Shown piece after piece: positions 1 through 10,953 of a stretch of DNA of 64,000 nt. A program made the translations under genes and the position numbers. The stretch is taken from assembly GCA_013396995.1 (NCBI GenBank), contig VWZP01002400.1:3782001-3846000 (forward strand), read 5' to 3'. Position 1 is the stretch's first letter; the number at the start of each line of letters is the position of its first letter. The notes under the pieces were generated by a model, which had not been told where the DNA came from, did not search any database, and saw only the letters and a program-made list of their open reading frames with translations. Source of the stretch: Dicaeum eximium. Lineage: Eukaryota; Chordata; Aves; Passeriformes; Dicaeidae.

Positions 1-49
1 TCATAGAACTAAAGCCATCCAAGAGCCATTTCTCTCGCAAGGCCTTTTT
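1..49 (-). CDS. PALMD: PALMD coding exon (KKALREKWLLDG...), partial, cut by window edge
   Basis: On the minus strand a CCCCATCAG acceptor is followed by an open frame reading KKALREKWLLDGFSSM, after which the window ends one base into the next codon. KKALREKWLLDG is a hallmark of the paralemmin family coiled-coil region. In mammalian palmdelphin it directly follows the HLK that ends the preceding exon, as it does here (HLK|KKA, phase 0). Palmdelphin is a cytosolic, membrane- and actin-associated coiled-coil protein of muscle, heart valve and neurons. It lacks the C-terminal prenylation motif of paralemmin-1. The rest of the gene, including the large exon encoding most of the protein, must lie to the left of this window. 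From memory the mammalian residues after DG are ISSG; here they are FSSM, a local divergence. The identification is firm; the exon end is not visible. Confidence 0.9.
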
Positions 50-3000
50 CTGATGGGGAAAAATAGACAAGTAAGTGAATGCTAAAAGTATTTAGCCATT
101 TTCTGTATTTGTGTTGATGGTATCCACAGCATTGTGATCTATCCAGCATAAGGCAACCTGGCCACAGTGAGTGCCACTGAAAGAGAAATACTAAACTTCT
201 GCCTTTTGAGATTGACTTAAAATCAAAATCTTTAGGAACAATGTCCCATTTTATTAGTTCATCCAACAAAAATGTAGACTATGTCAGCTGTTATTTGCGA
301 CAGGTGAATATGGGTAAGTGGATCAGTGGCTTGTGTGTGTTCAATAAAGCAAACCAGTTGTACAGCCATACATATAACAGACTCGTGTGAAAAGCTCCAG
401 TCAGAAGCACAACAGTTTTATTTCAACAGCCCTAATTTCTGGGGTCCTGGCATTGCATAGCTTCTGGAAGGAGGTATAAAAGATGAGAAGTTTCTGTAAA
501 TAAGATTGTATAGGAGTAAGAGATCTGTAGGGAGTTAGTGATCCATGCTACCCCTGGAATTTAAAAGAATCTTGTGTACTTATGATAGTGAACTCACATT
601 TCAGCTGGTGAAGATGTGTGGGGTAAGAGGGGCAGTGGAAAGGTGAAGCATGGGCAGCTGGTGCCTTGTTAGTGTTTCAGCAGACTGCTGTGTATTCAGA
701 GCTGCAGTTGCAGGGACCATCCAGAGCTTAGGTATTTGGGTCCTGACCTGGATAGTGCCTGTGGAGTTCCTTCTGTGCAGTGGTGGCTTACAAATGGCTG
801 TATTGCACGTGCACAGCCAAGTGTATCTCCCCCAGCTGCATTTTCAAATTCTAAAAAATACAGTTGTATGCACTGATTGCTTCCCACAGCTGCTTTACAC
901 TAGGAAAGGTGGTACCTCAAAGTCATCAGAGCTCTCAAAAATACTCCTGGTATAAAAAAAATATTCTTGGAGATAATTTCATACTTGCAGGCTACAACTT
1001 GTAAACCATGCCAACTTTCTTGCACTCTTTTTACTCCTTTCAGTCTAACTCAGGGGTATAAATGCAATTGCTGCCTTGGGGAAGAAGTTGGAACTCTTTA
1101 GAAATACTCTTTCAACAGCCAAAAAAAGGAAGACACGTATAAAGTCTTTAATTAACCATGAATGTCCCAGTCGTAATTTAAATTCCTTGAGCTGTATAAT
1201 TTCCATGTAAAGTTTTTGGTTTTTTTCCCCCCCATACAGTTTAGTTAATTGCAGGATGTGGATGCAGATTACACTGAATTTTGATTACTGCTGCTTGAGG
1301 CAGAGTGTTCCCAGCACTGGTGAGAAAGATGCATTAATCTCAGTGCTCCTTGCAGGGACTGTTGGAATCCCTGCTTGCCTCCTCTGTTGAGTCACTTAAA
1401 CTGTTGCTTCCTGCACTTTTCTATTTATTGTGTTCTTTCCATGAGGTTATTACTGCGGCCCAACTGGCAAAGGAATATATATGTAGGACCTTATTGCAGT
1501 TAAAAGCATTTTCTACTTGACATATAATGTCATAGAAAGTGTGTCTAAAACAGGCTTGCTGAGAAATCTGTGCACTCCACAGTGCTTTTAATTTTTTTAC
1601 TTGTGGAATATAAGAGCAATGTTTACAGTTGCAGTTACTTAGCCTGCAGGACAGTGTTCTGTCTCTCTCAACACTGGATCCTAAGAAGTCTTGGTAAATA
1701 CAGGTTGCTCAAAACTGATGTCCTGAGCCTTGACTCTGTCCATAGAATCATTTGGCAGCACTTCCTGGTAGTTGTGTTTTAGGCTCTAATGAAATAAATG
1801 CAGACTTTAATAGGATATTTTTACATTATCTGGTAGATGCAGGTAGCCTGGTGTTGGCACAACTCTTATTGACCACAAAATACAGTGTTCTCAAGCTGGA
1901 GGACACATAATTATTAATTTGCTTTCTATTAAGGTGTTTAGATTTTAATGATAAGTAGGGCCTCTAGAAAGTGACGTTTTCATCTTGGCTGGAATAATGT
2001 TAGTCTAACACTTATGTCTCCAAAAATAAACTTATAATTCCTTGTAAGATTTAGAGTGAGACTGGCACTGTAGACATCAGAAACTGATAGCATCTATTGA
2101 AATCAACAGAAGCTTCTGTGTGTATAGGGTTAGGCCTAAGAAAACAAACTCCCTAAATAGGAGCATAACACAATAGTGTTATTTTTGCATGTTTCTAGAG
2201 CAGCTTGCTGCTACTCCCAATTAAATGCCATGTAATCTTTTTCATTTTATTAGTCATTTTTGAAAGAATGACACATGGTGTAGTTTGGAAACAGCCTTTG
2301 AATGATGGTCTCAGGTCTGTTCCATCCAGGCAGTGACACAAGCCAGTGCAGGAGCAGCTGCTTTGGGTCTGACAGGTTTTTTCTGCTGTCCAACATTTCC
2401 TTCCATGACAAAGTGTCTCTAGCTCAGAACCAGGTTGTGCATGTGTTATAGCACTGACATGGAAGCACTTCCATTCTGTGTTAGGCTCTGTGTGTAAGGG
2501 AAAGGGATACTTTCAGGTACACTGTGGTACAGGTACACTGTTTTGTGATAAAACCCTGGGAACAGCCAGGGAAGTAATCACTTTGTTTTGTGGTTCATGG
2601 TCACATCAAAAGTACTATGACAATATCCTGCAGGTTCTGTGAATAATTTACAGTGTGTGCTCCAGGTACAACTCCACTACCATCCTTAACAAGGCTGGAC
2701 TAGCACTGAAAGATTCATCCTTCTCTGGAATGCAAAGGTGTTTTGAGTCTGTGGGTCTTGCTCTCCCAGGGGTATGGCAGTTTACCTTAGAACATTTTGG
2801 GGAAGGTATAAATAATTTTCACGTTTTATTTTTCACAAAAGATATGTGGTTCAACACTGTTAATACTGGAAGGAGGAGGTGTGTGATGGCACCTACAAGG
2901 TAGCACTAATGGAGTTCAGGCATGTCAGAAGCCTGAAAATTAATAAACTAAAATGTAAAAACCCTTAGAAAGTACATGCAAATCAGCGCTGACTGCTCTT

Positions 3001-5536
3001 TTCAAACAATTCTGGCTGGTCTTTCCCTTGCTGCTTCAGTGAAAAGGATTCCAGGTAGAAGGACACATTAGTTGTTGGTGCATCTAGAAATACTGGATAA
3101 AATTTCTGTACCCCCACTAGAGCCCCCAATACCCCTGTCCAGACAGGTGTATTTGCTTGCATGCCTTCCACTTCATCTGAGAGAAGTGCACATGTAGGGA
3201 ATATATTTTCCTTCTCCACTTCCACCAGATAACTAACATCTGTCATGATGCCTCATCTATGTCTTTCTAGTAAGGAATTTGCTTGGGGACAGCAAACAAA
3301 GTCATTGGGAAGCCAGAGTAAGGATTCCTATTTGCAAAAAGGAAGTTAAAACTTAATTTTTTAGGCAACAAACAAAAAACATACCAAAGAAAAGCTCCAA
3401 TCAAAAAAACCCCACAAACCAAACCAACAGCCTTTTGATAAACCTGTTGCTAAGGGTTATAAATAGGAAGGACAAAATGAGGAACAGGGTAGTGATATCC
3501 ATCTAACAAGAACATTTCTGGCAGTGAGATTTACTAACCTGCAATAGTTTCCTAGGGGACAGGTGTGAGTTATGTTGATAGATCATGGAGCTCTGGATTT
3601 TACCATGCACACAATTGGTATGTGTATAAATGGGTGGAATCAGCCTGAATTGCTAGGGAAATGATCCCTTACCAAAATTTACTGCCATGTTTAAATGTTT
3701 TAGAAGTCTAAATCTGTTTTAAAGCAATTTATGCACTGCATCCTTTTGTTGTTTGACTCTGTTGAAATACCTCAACTAGTCTGAAGCAAGAATGTTCATT
3801 AAGGGACAAAGCTTCTGGGGTATAAAGCAAAAGATGTTGATGTACTAATGTTGTGTTTGATGTTAGGTGCCTGTCTTATTCCTGAGCTGGAAAAAGTAGT
3901 CTGCATTTTGTGTGCTCCAAAAAACTAATGATATGTATGTATTTATACAGCATATGTGTATGTAAGTATATATTTAAATGTATGCTTGATTCTTCTTTTC
4001 CAAGTGAATGATTTCCTCAACAGATCCTTCCTTTGCCTCGTATATGCAATTGGACTGATTGAATTTAAAAATTTTTCTATGTGATATCTGTGTCATTTCT
4101 CACACAACAGGCAGAGAAATCACATCCTCTGTTCTCTTCCAAAGTAAAACCGTTTCAGTAGTATTTTTCCAGGAGTGTTTTAGCCTTTCTAAAAACTCCA
4201 TAAATGTTTTTCAGAATAAGTGCAAGGTTGGTTTTTGCTTTCTTAACTTTTAAAACTCCACTGAACCTATCAATTTTAGCTAAAAACATGTACTAAGTCT
4301 GTAAGGAAACTGCCCTTGGGCTCTCTCTGCACACAGCAGTAGTGAGGATTAACTGGTTGTCTACAACAGATCAGTTTATCCCTCTATAATGAAGGGCAGA
4401 AGAGTCATCTGGATTTATAGACATGGAAACTTGAAATATAACTTTGAGTACTCAGTGTAGCCATGTACAATCATGGAGGAGTCACATGTTTGCTACTCAA
4501 AGGTTACAGGACTTGTAAAAGATATTCTTCTCCCTTTTAGACAAGATGTTCCACAAATGGTCAAGCCTGCCCTTGGAGTAACTACCTTCCAATAAAACCT
4601 GGGCATGGCTGTGTGTTGGCTGGCCTGGCCCAGTGAGCCAGTTTATCATGGCTTTTCTTTTTTTTGGCTTGACACAAAAGAGAAGGGTGGATGAAACTCA
4701 GGATCTGGTGTCGTTTTGAAGAGGAGTCTGTTTTAAATATGCTTCCCTCACATTTGCTGGAGGAGATGTACCATGCTCCTGGTGTTAGATTCAATATATC
4801 TTTTTTGAGACTGTTTATCTGCTCACATAATGAAAAGAGTATGTAAAATACCAAGCCTTGCATATTTCTAGAAGCATAGATTTTGTCTCATCTCCCTAGA
4901 TGGCACGTACTGCCAAACTGCTATAAACATTTTAAGAATAGTGGGTTGGGTAGAAATCACTGCAATTTCAGTTCTCTGCAGAGGTGGATCTTTAGGTTTC
5001 TTATACCTTTGGACTTTGTAATCCTGAGTTTACCAGGCCATATTTGAGAAAAATATTTGTAGCATTTAGACTTTTTTTAAAATACAGCATTATTTTTCTA
5101 AAGAATAATTAAACAAGCTGACAAAATCTTACAGCCAAATAAATAGGCTGGTTTTTTTCTAGGAAAAAATGCAATTAGACCTCATTATTGTGCTGCACCC
5201 TGTACCAAGTCAGGTTGCTGTTGTGGGATTAGGGAGTGAACACACCCAGTCTGAAATGTGAGGCTTAATTTTCATCTATGTGTTTTTCCTGGTTATGATC
5301 TCATTTTATGCCATGTAAGTGATCAAGTAACATTAGCTCCCCAGTGTAATTTTTTTCAAAGAGTGATGCTTATTAAAGTCAAATGGAGTCCTGGCAAGAC
5401 TCCACAAAGCTGTGAAAATTTGACAGTAAAAGCACGACTTAAATGCATGAAGATTTGCATTCTGAAATCTCCAACTTTATTCATGCTGTATGACTTGAGG
5501 CTACCTTCAGTTAGATAAATCTAACACTTTACTTAC
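50..5536 (-). other. PALMD: PALMD intron between the HLK and KKAL exons
   Basis: On the minus strand this begins with GTAAGT at 5536 and ends with CAG at 52-50. The interior shows only short ORFs with no recognisable product. It contains A-rich and T-rich runs (for example an A/C-rich stretch around 3370-3430) and a short alternating TATGTATG stretch near 3935-3985. I see no CR1, microsatellite longer than a few units, or RNA gene. Confidence 0.8.
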
Positions 5537-5617
5537 CTTTAAATGTTGGTGTTTCATTTTTTCCTCTTCTACTTTTAGACGTTTCTGTGTAATTTCTTCT
5601 TGCAGTTTTCTTTTGTC
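5537..5617 (-). CDS. PALMD: PALMD coding exon (DKRKLQEEITQKRLK...)
   Basis: This 81-nt minus-strand exon is bounded by a TTTGTAG acceptor (AG at 5619-5618) and a consensus donor AAAG|GTAAGT (GT at 5536-5535). It encodes 27 residues beginning DKRKLQEEITQKRLK and ending KHQHLK, phase 0 at both ends. This matches the N-terminal coiled coil of palmdelphin, in which a DKRK-x-QEEI segment is followed by QKRLK, an acidic patch and KHQHLK. The heptad-like alternation of charged and leucine or isoleucine residues is typical of the family. It joins in frame to the MEEAEL exon upstream and the KKALREKW exon downstream. No frameshift or stop interrupts the three exons, so the gene looks intact here. Confidence 0.96.
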
Positions 5618-8600
5618 CTACAAATTAAGAACAATAAAACTTTGTTTAGAGAAATTACTTGTTAATAAGATTATTATGTAAATGTTGTTCAGTAGGGTGA
5701 AATCAATCCATGCAAATAAAGCCTTATTATAAAGCTTATGTGGTGCTTAGGCAGTGCATAATTCTTTGCAGCAATAACTTGATCCTACACAGGTATGGTT
5801 TCCACCACTCTTTCTCCAAAATACACTTAAATGTGTTAATGATCACAAGGGAGGGATGATGCAAAATGAAAATTATTTAGTCTTGTGAAGGGTAGGGGAC
5901 AAAAACAGGAAGAAAGTACAGTTGGGCAAAATTGTACATGCAGAGTGAGACTAAAAATGGGTCCTGACCAAAATTCCTAAGGCAGCCCACGCATCATTAG
6001 GAGAGGAAAGAGCCTGCATGGTCTACCCTGAGCAGCTGTGATACATCACTAGTGAATCCAGCACTGAGTTTATGTATCCTTTGGCTAATAGCTGAAATAA
6101 ACAGGAATAAACAAAGACTGAGAAATTTATTTTGTTAGTCAAATAATGGTAAAGATGAGAAAAGAGAAATGTAATATACTTCATATATGTTGTTGCTACC
6201 TCTTAATTAAAAAAATTTTTTTTTTTACTTGTGCTCAGGCTGTTTTTATGGCTTCTGAACTTTAGATGGAAAAACCTCGTGTAGTGCTGGTCTATCCTAG
6301 TGCCACCTTAATCCTTTTTATTACAGATTAGAGAAAAAATGAAATGGATGAACAATGTCTGAACGCTGGCAATGCTTGAGTCTCTCCTGTTTTTGGATAG
6401 CGCTGTCACATGGAGTAACCTTGTGGCTCCTCTGTGTGAGGCCAAACACTGATTTAGTACCTTGTGTCCTCAGCAGCCAGGGGGAAAGAAATCATGCCAA
6501 AGGAAAATAACTTTAATAAGGTGAATTAATAGGCTTTTGTCTTGGTCAGCCATAATGCTATAAAATTCTGTTATTGGGCATGGCACCTTGCCATATGCCA
6601 ATCAAGAAACATTTGCACTTGTTTCTTGATACATTTTAGGAAAGTAAATGGAACCTTCTGTTGTCCTGTGCAGAAATGTTTGTTGTCTGGAGGCTAATCC
6701 TTCTTTCCTTTCCCTTGGAACAGCTTGGCGCTGTTAAAAAAGTGGTGGATTTTTTATAAAGAGTCTGTTTTCAGACAAGTGTGGTTTAGGAAAGAGTTAA
6801 CTTCTTCACAAACAGAGGAAGAGCCTCACCCTTTCAGCCCACCTGTGGAACCAGCTGTGTGTAAGGACTGGAGAAAGTCAGTAAGGAAGTGCTGGACATA
6901 AGGCTGGGAGTTGTTCTCCACCATTTCCCTAAGATCTGGGCTTTGGAAACAGGAAGAGATGTGGTGTGCTTGGCTGAATCACTTCACTGTTACTGGAAAT
7001 TAGAAATTAGCAGCAGGGCCACAGGATCAAAGGACACTTTTCTGAAGGATAGGATAGGAAGTGGAAGAAGCCACCAAGTTTTATGGGACTGAGGGCAGGA
7101 TACAGGCTGGCCAGGCACTACGGATGCTATGCTGGGATTTAGTAGGTGAACATCAGAGTGTCACTGATATCTCACAGTCTGCAAAGTATAATAGTTATTT
7201 ATAAACCCGATACAAATTTTCCTTGATGGTGTTAGTCTGCCTTTTTAATACTCCAAACAGAACAGGTGGGACTCTTTCCTCAAAATACATGCTATTTTTA
7301 TCTCTGCAGGGATTTTGTGTTTTACCAATGCTCTTTAATACAATTAGCAAAGTTATGGACTTAGGATCACTGCAATATGTAATTTTTCTTCAATGACCCT
7401 TGTGCAAGACTTCATCCAAAAGCTGCTATGCTGGATATTTCTTAGCCAGTCCTGATTTTGAAGAAAGAGTACCTGGTCTCTGATCTTCACACTTTTCCTT
7501 ACTTAGGAAATATTCCTGATCTCATAGTATAAATGGCCTTTAAATAACCCATCATTAGGTGAGCAGTGTGACAAGACCTTATGTTTACAGGTTATTACAA
7601 TTCTTAAGGAAAAGTCTTTTTGTCTTTACTAAAGTTCTGGATAAGGTTCTTAGCCAGGGAATGAACTTTTACTTGGCTTATACTATTAAAAAATATTTTA
7701 AGTCAATTTGAATATTCTTTTTGCACCAGTGGATATGTAATAAGAGTCTGGGGAGTCTGAAATTAATATTTGTACATAAACTGCTATGCAGAAAGAAATA
7801 TGAGTATAAAGGCATAAATTAGTGCATTTTAAACTAGCTGTATAATAAGGAACCTATTCAGTAAAGCAGTAAAGAAACTTTTGCCTGCTTTTTTTTTTTT
7901 TTTTGTTTAGAGGTCCATGGTTTTTTTTATGTCCAATATTTTTTTGCTGAAAGTTTTCTTCTTGTATCCTTTGGTGTTCTAGCATGCTTTAAGTTCACTA
8001 GTTGGTATTAAATATCCATTACACAGTTATCCAGATTAAATCAGCTGAAATAGAATGTCTTTTTTATGTCTAGCCTATATATCTATGTAGTTTAGTCTAA
8101 TTCCAGAAGCTAAGAGGTATGAGGAATCTTTTTGAACGTTGTGTGCCAAAATAACTTAAAAAACCTGTTAGAACACTTTTTACATGACTTCTGCTATGCT
8201 TCGTCTGCACATCATATTTTGCTTTATGAACCTTTGCCTGTACATCTACTGGAATAAATGTTTATTCCTGGATAGCTAAGGGAGCCATGATTCTATTAAA
8301 CCTTATGCTCTGCCCCTGCAGATAATCATGTTTCTGGCAGAAGTCCTCGAATCCTCTCTTACTATGCTCTTGTTACTGTGAGCAGGATTTGCTTTTTGTG
8401 ACAGAGCACCTTCAGCCATTCCTTTCTGTTGTGCATCAATGCAAGGTAAGACTTGGTGTTAATTTTCACTCCTACTGAAACATGTGGGACTCTTTCCTGA
8501 CTTTTGTGCACAGAAATGTATTGTATTCTAGACTGCATCTGTCTGAAAGAGAGGGCATGGCATCCACACAACAGTGTCTTGTGAAATATCTTGTCTACCA

Positions 8601-10815
8601 AGCCCATTAGTTTGTGTCATTGTTCTACAGTGGGACCAAAGATGGTGATCTTGGTCCCCTGGCAAATGCCACATACTGTCAAATTCCACAGAGCAGCTAA
8701 TGTTTTAGATAATGTATTTTTACTTTCATGTAGTTTTCCAGATATTAAAACCCATTAAGCATCAAAAGTATTAAAGCTTTCATATTTTAAGATATGAAAG
8801 TCTTTCTGACAAAATGAAGGCATTAGATATTTTACTTTTATATTCTAGATACACCAGCAGCAGGTGGTAGCTACATAACAAAGGAAAAAGTTTCCTTTTC
8901 AGAGCCGTGGGAGCATCAAAATATTTAATAACAACAACATTATGAACAAAAACAATAATCATGTTTTCCTTTTTGTTTGCTATATGGAGAAAAGATTTGC
9001 AGAAGACTTTGAAAACTCCTACTGGCTCTGTTGCTGTCAAGGAGACAGGTATTTAACAACAGAGAGCAATAAGGTTTAGTGCAGGTGCAGTTGTTGACTG
9101 CTCTGAGTGCCCCTCGCTATCCTGTTAGATCCTTTACAGCAAACATCTGGAAGGTGGCACTTGAAATTCCCAGGTATTTTACTTGAGCCAAACCTCCCCA
9201 GAGGCACAGAGGATCTTGCTATCATGACTTCAGTGTGTTGCTTCCCTGGACAACTCTTACTGCAGGTTGTCAAGGCTGATAACTTCACCTTATTTAGGCT
9301 ACTTCATTTCTGCAGTCAGAACACTCCAAGTGTTTCAACTGAGTGCTCTGGATTGATGAAAGGAGAGAGCACATAGCTCCTTTACACATCAAGTGTAACA
9401 AATGAAATCATAGGCAGAATGCAAATATTATTTCCTATTTCTTCTAATGCAAGACACTGGAAGCTGCCCCAGTTTCTTAAATAAAAACTGCTCCAGTCTT
9501 TATTTGGAAGCAAAGCTGCAGCTGGAGGATGCCAACCTCAGTATGTTCATAAGAGTCCTCCTCAGCCACGAGTGCTGCCCCATTCCTGCTCCTGGATCCC
9601 AGGGAGCATAAAACATTGGGAGGCCTGGACTTCTCTGGAGTGCCAAAACAGTTGTTATCTTTTGAATCCATACACCAGAGACAAAGTCCAGGTTATGACC
9701 TTGGTTCAGGCAACGTTGCAATTAAACAAACAGAAGTTCTCTAAACCCTCTAAAATATTTCAAATTACCTTATTGAGGGCTTGTGTCAGTAAAGACTATA
9801 AATGGTCTTGTTGGCTTTTATCAAGTGCCATAATTAAAATTCAACTGAATTAAAACCCAACCTATTAGATTCCCATAGATTTCCAGTTATGCCTTCTTAC
9901 ATTTATTTTGATTCCAATAAGGTATTTTTAAATTCTGCCCACCATTTATTCTGCTAGTAGTGTTTCACAACAAATCTGTCATGTTAGGAGTATGACAAAT
10001 ACCTTTGTTTCCATTATCTAATATTAACTAAGTCAGTGAGTGATCCTTCTGGAGGTTTCCTTTGATCTCAGAGGGCCAAATTTTGTTTCAGTTTAAGTCT
10101 TTTGTAACTGAGTAAGTTCAGTTGGAGATCAAATCAGAGGAGGATTTGGCTTCAGCCAGGTTTTATACCATCAGGTTGTATTACCTTAAAAAGAGTTTAG
10201 TTGTTCCTTTCACACACTAGAAACCATCACTCAGATTTCCTTTTAGAAGAGAAACTGAAAATGTTTTCTAATGTCTCCAGCATAAACTTCGGTGAGTCCT
10301 TCCTCTGAAAACTGACAGGTAGGAATTTGCTTAATCCAGGCTTGTCCTTTTTTACTTTTCAGACAGCAATACTTATAACAGATCACTAATAATTCAGAAA
10401 TAGTATTTAATTCCACAGTGTAAATGAAAAATCTCTAATCTCACATTGTGAAATGTGAAAATTGATTTGTTCTGGAATTCTCTAGCTGCCTTTTGACCTT
10501 CAGGCAAACATTCAGTAATGTGTGTTTTAGACTGTCCAGTAGAGATTTGCACACATATTTTCATTGCTTTGAATTTAATTTTAAAATGCAATACAACCCA
10601 TGCAACCCATAATAAAGTCAGTACAGTCAATTTAGCTGTCTTAAAGCAATATCTTATAAACTAGAATTATTAGGCAACAATTTCAAGCAGACATAGTCTT
10701 TTATTTTTCTGTCCTGGGCTAAATCATTATTCAGCAAACACACAGCAGCTCATTACTAATATTACTTCTAATCCTTTTTTTTTTTTAATAGTGAATTATA
10801 ACCACGAGCACTTAC
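5618..10815 (-). other. PALMD: PALMD intron between the MEEAEL and DKRK exons
   Basis: It starts with GTAAGT at 10815 and ends with the TTTGTAG acceptor at 5618. It contains a 16-base poly-T run (7889-7904), T-rich DNA to about 7945, and an 8-bp inverted repeat with a short loop at 8632-8658. The ORFs seen on both strands at 9076-9376 and 9477-9853 have no family resemblance, and I treat them as chance. No mobile element is recognised. Confidence 0.8.
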
Positions 10816-10861
10816 TGTTATGGCCTGGAATCTTTCTTTCAGCAATTCGGCTTCCTCCATT
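10816..10861 (-). CDS. PALMD: PALMD first canonical coding exon (start codon; MEEAELLKERFQAIT)
   Basis: On the minus strand a pyrimidine-rich acceptor ending GATTTGTAG (AG at 10863-10862) is followed by A and then ATG (10860-10858). The 15 codons MEEAELLKERFQAIT end at a perfect GTAAGT donor (10815). MEEAEL is the start of vertebrate palmdelphin, and the LQAIT/FQAIT end joins DKRK of the next exon in phase 0. The ATG is preceded by one base of exon and a good acceptor, so the 5'UTR, or further coding sequence, must lie in one or more upstream exons at higher coordinates. Candidates are at 32.5 kb, 33.9 kb and 46 kb. The start context (TAGAATGG) has G at +4. This start is chosen because it matches the family N-terminus. 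Confidence 0.95.
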
Positions 10862-10952
10862 CTACAAATCAAAAACAGACAGGTAGTGAAGGCAAACAGA
10901 ATGAGACCATAAGCAAAAAACCTCCTGGTAGTGCTACTAAAAAAAAAAAAAA

Positions 10953-10953
10953 N
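10953..10953. other. Ambiguous base (N) at the end of a poly-A homopolymer
   Basis: A run of 14 A (10939-10952) ends with one N before GATTTG. It lies about 90 bases upstream, in the sense of transcription, of the PALMD start-codon exon, in the intron. It reflects homopolymer length uncertainty and has no effect on coding. Confidence 0.9.

Noticed and set aside
9..269. 86-codon minus-strand ORF ending SEKGLAREMALGWL
   Set aside because: Its end is the PALMD KKALREKW exon read in the wrong frame, running back through the intron. The real exon is 1-49 in another frame.
6474..6492. CTCF-like string CAGCCAGGGGGAAA (also GCCAGGGGGAGG near 22840)
   Set aside because: Both lack the GGC after the G-run and most of the upstream CCA, so they are poor matches compared with 49423-49436.
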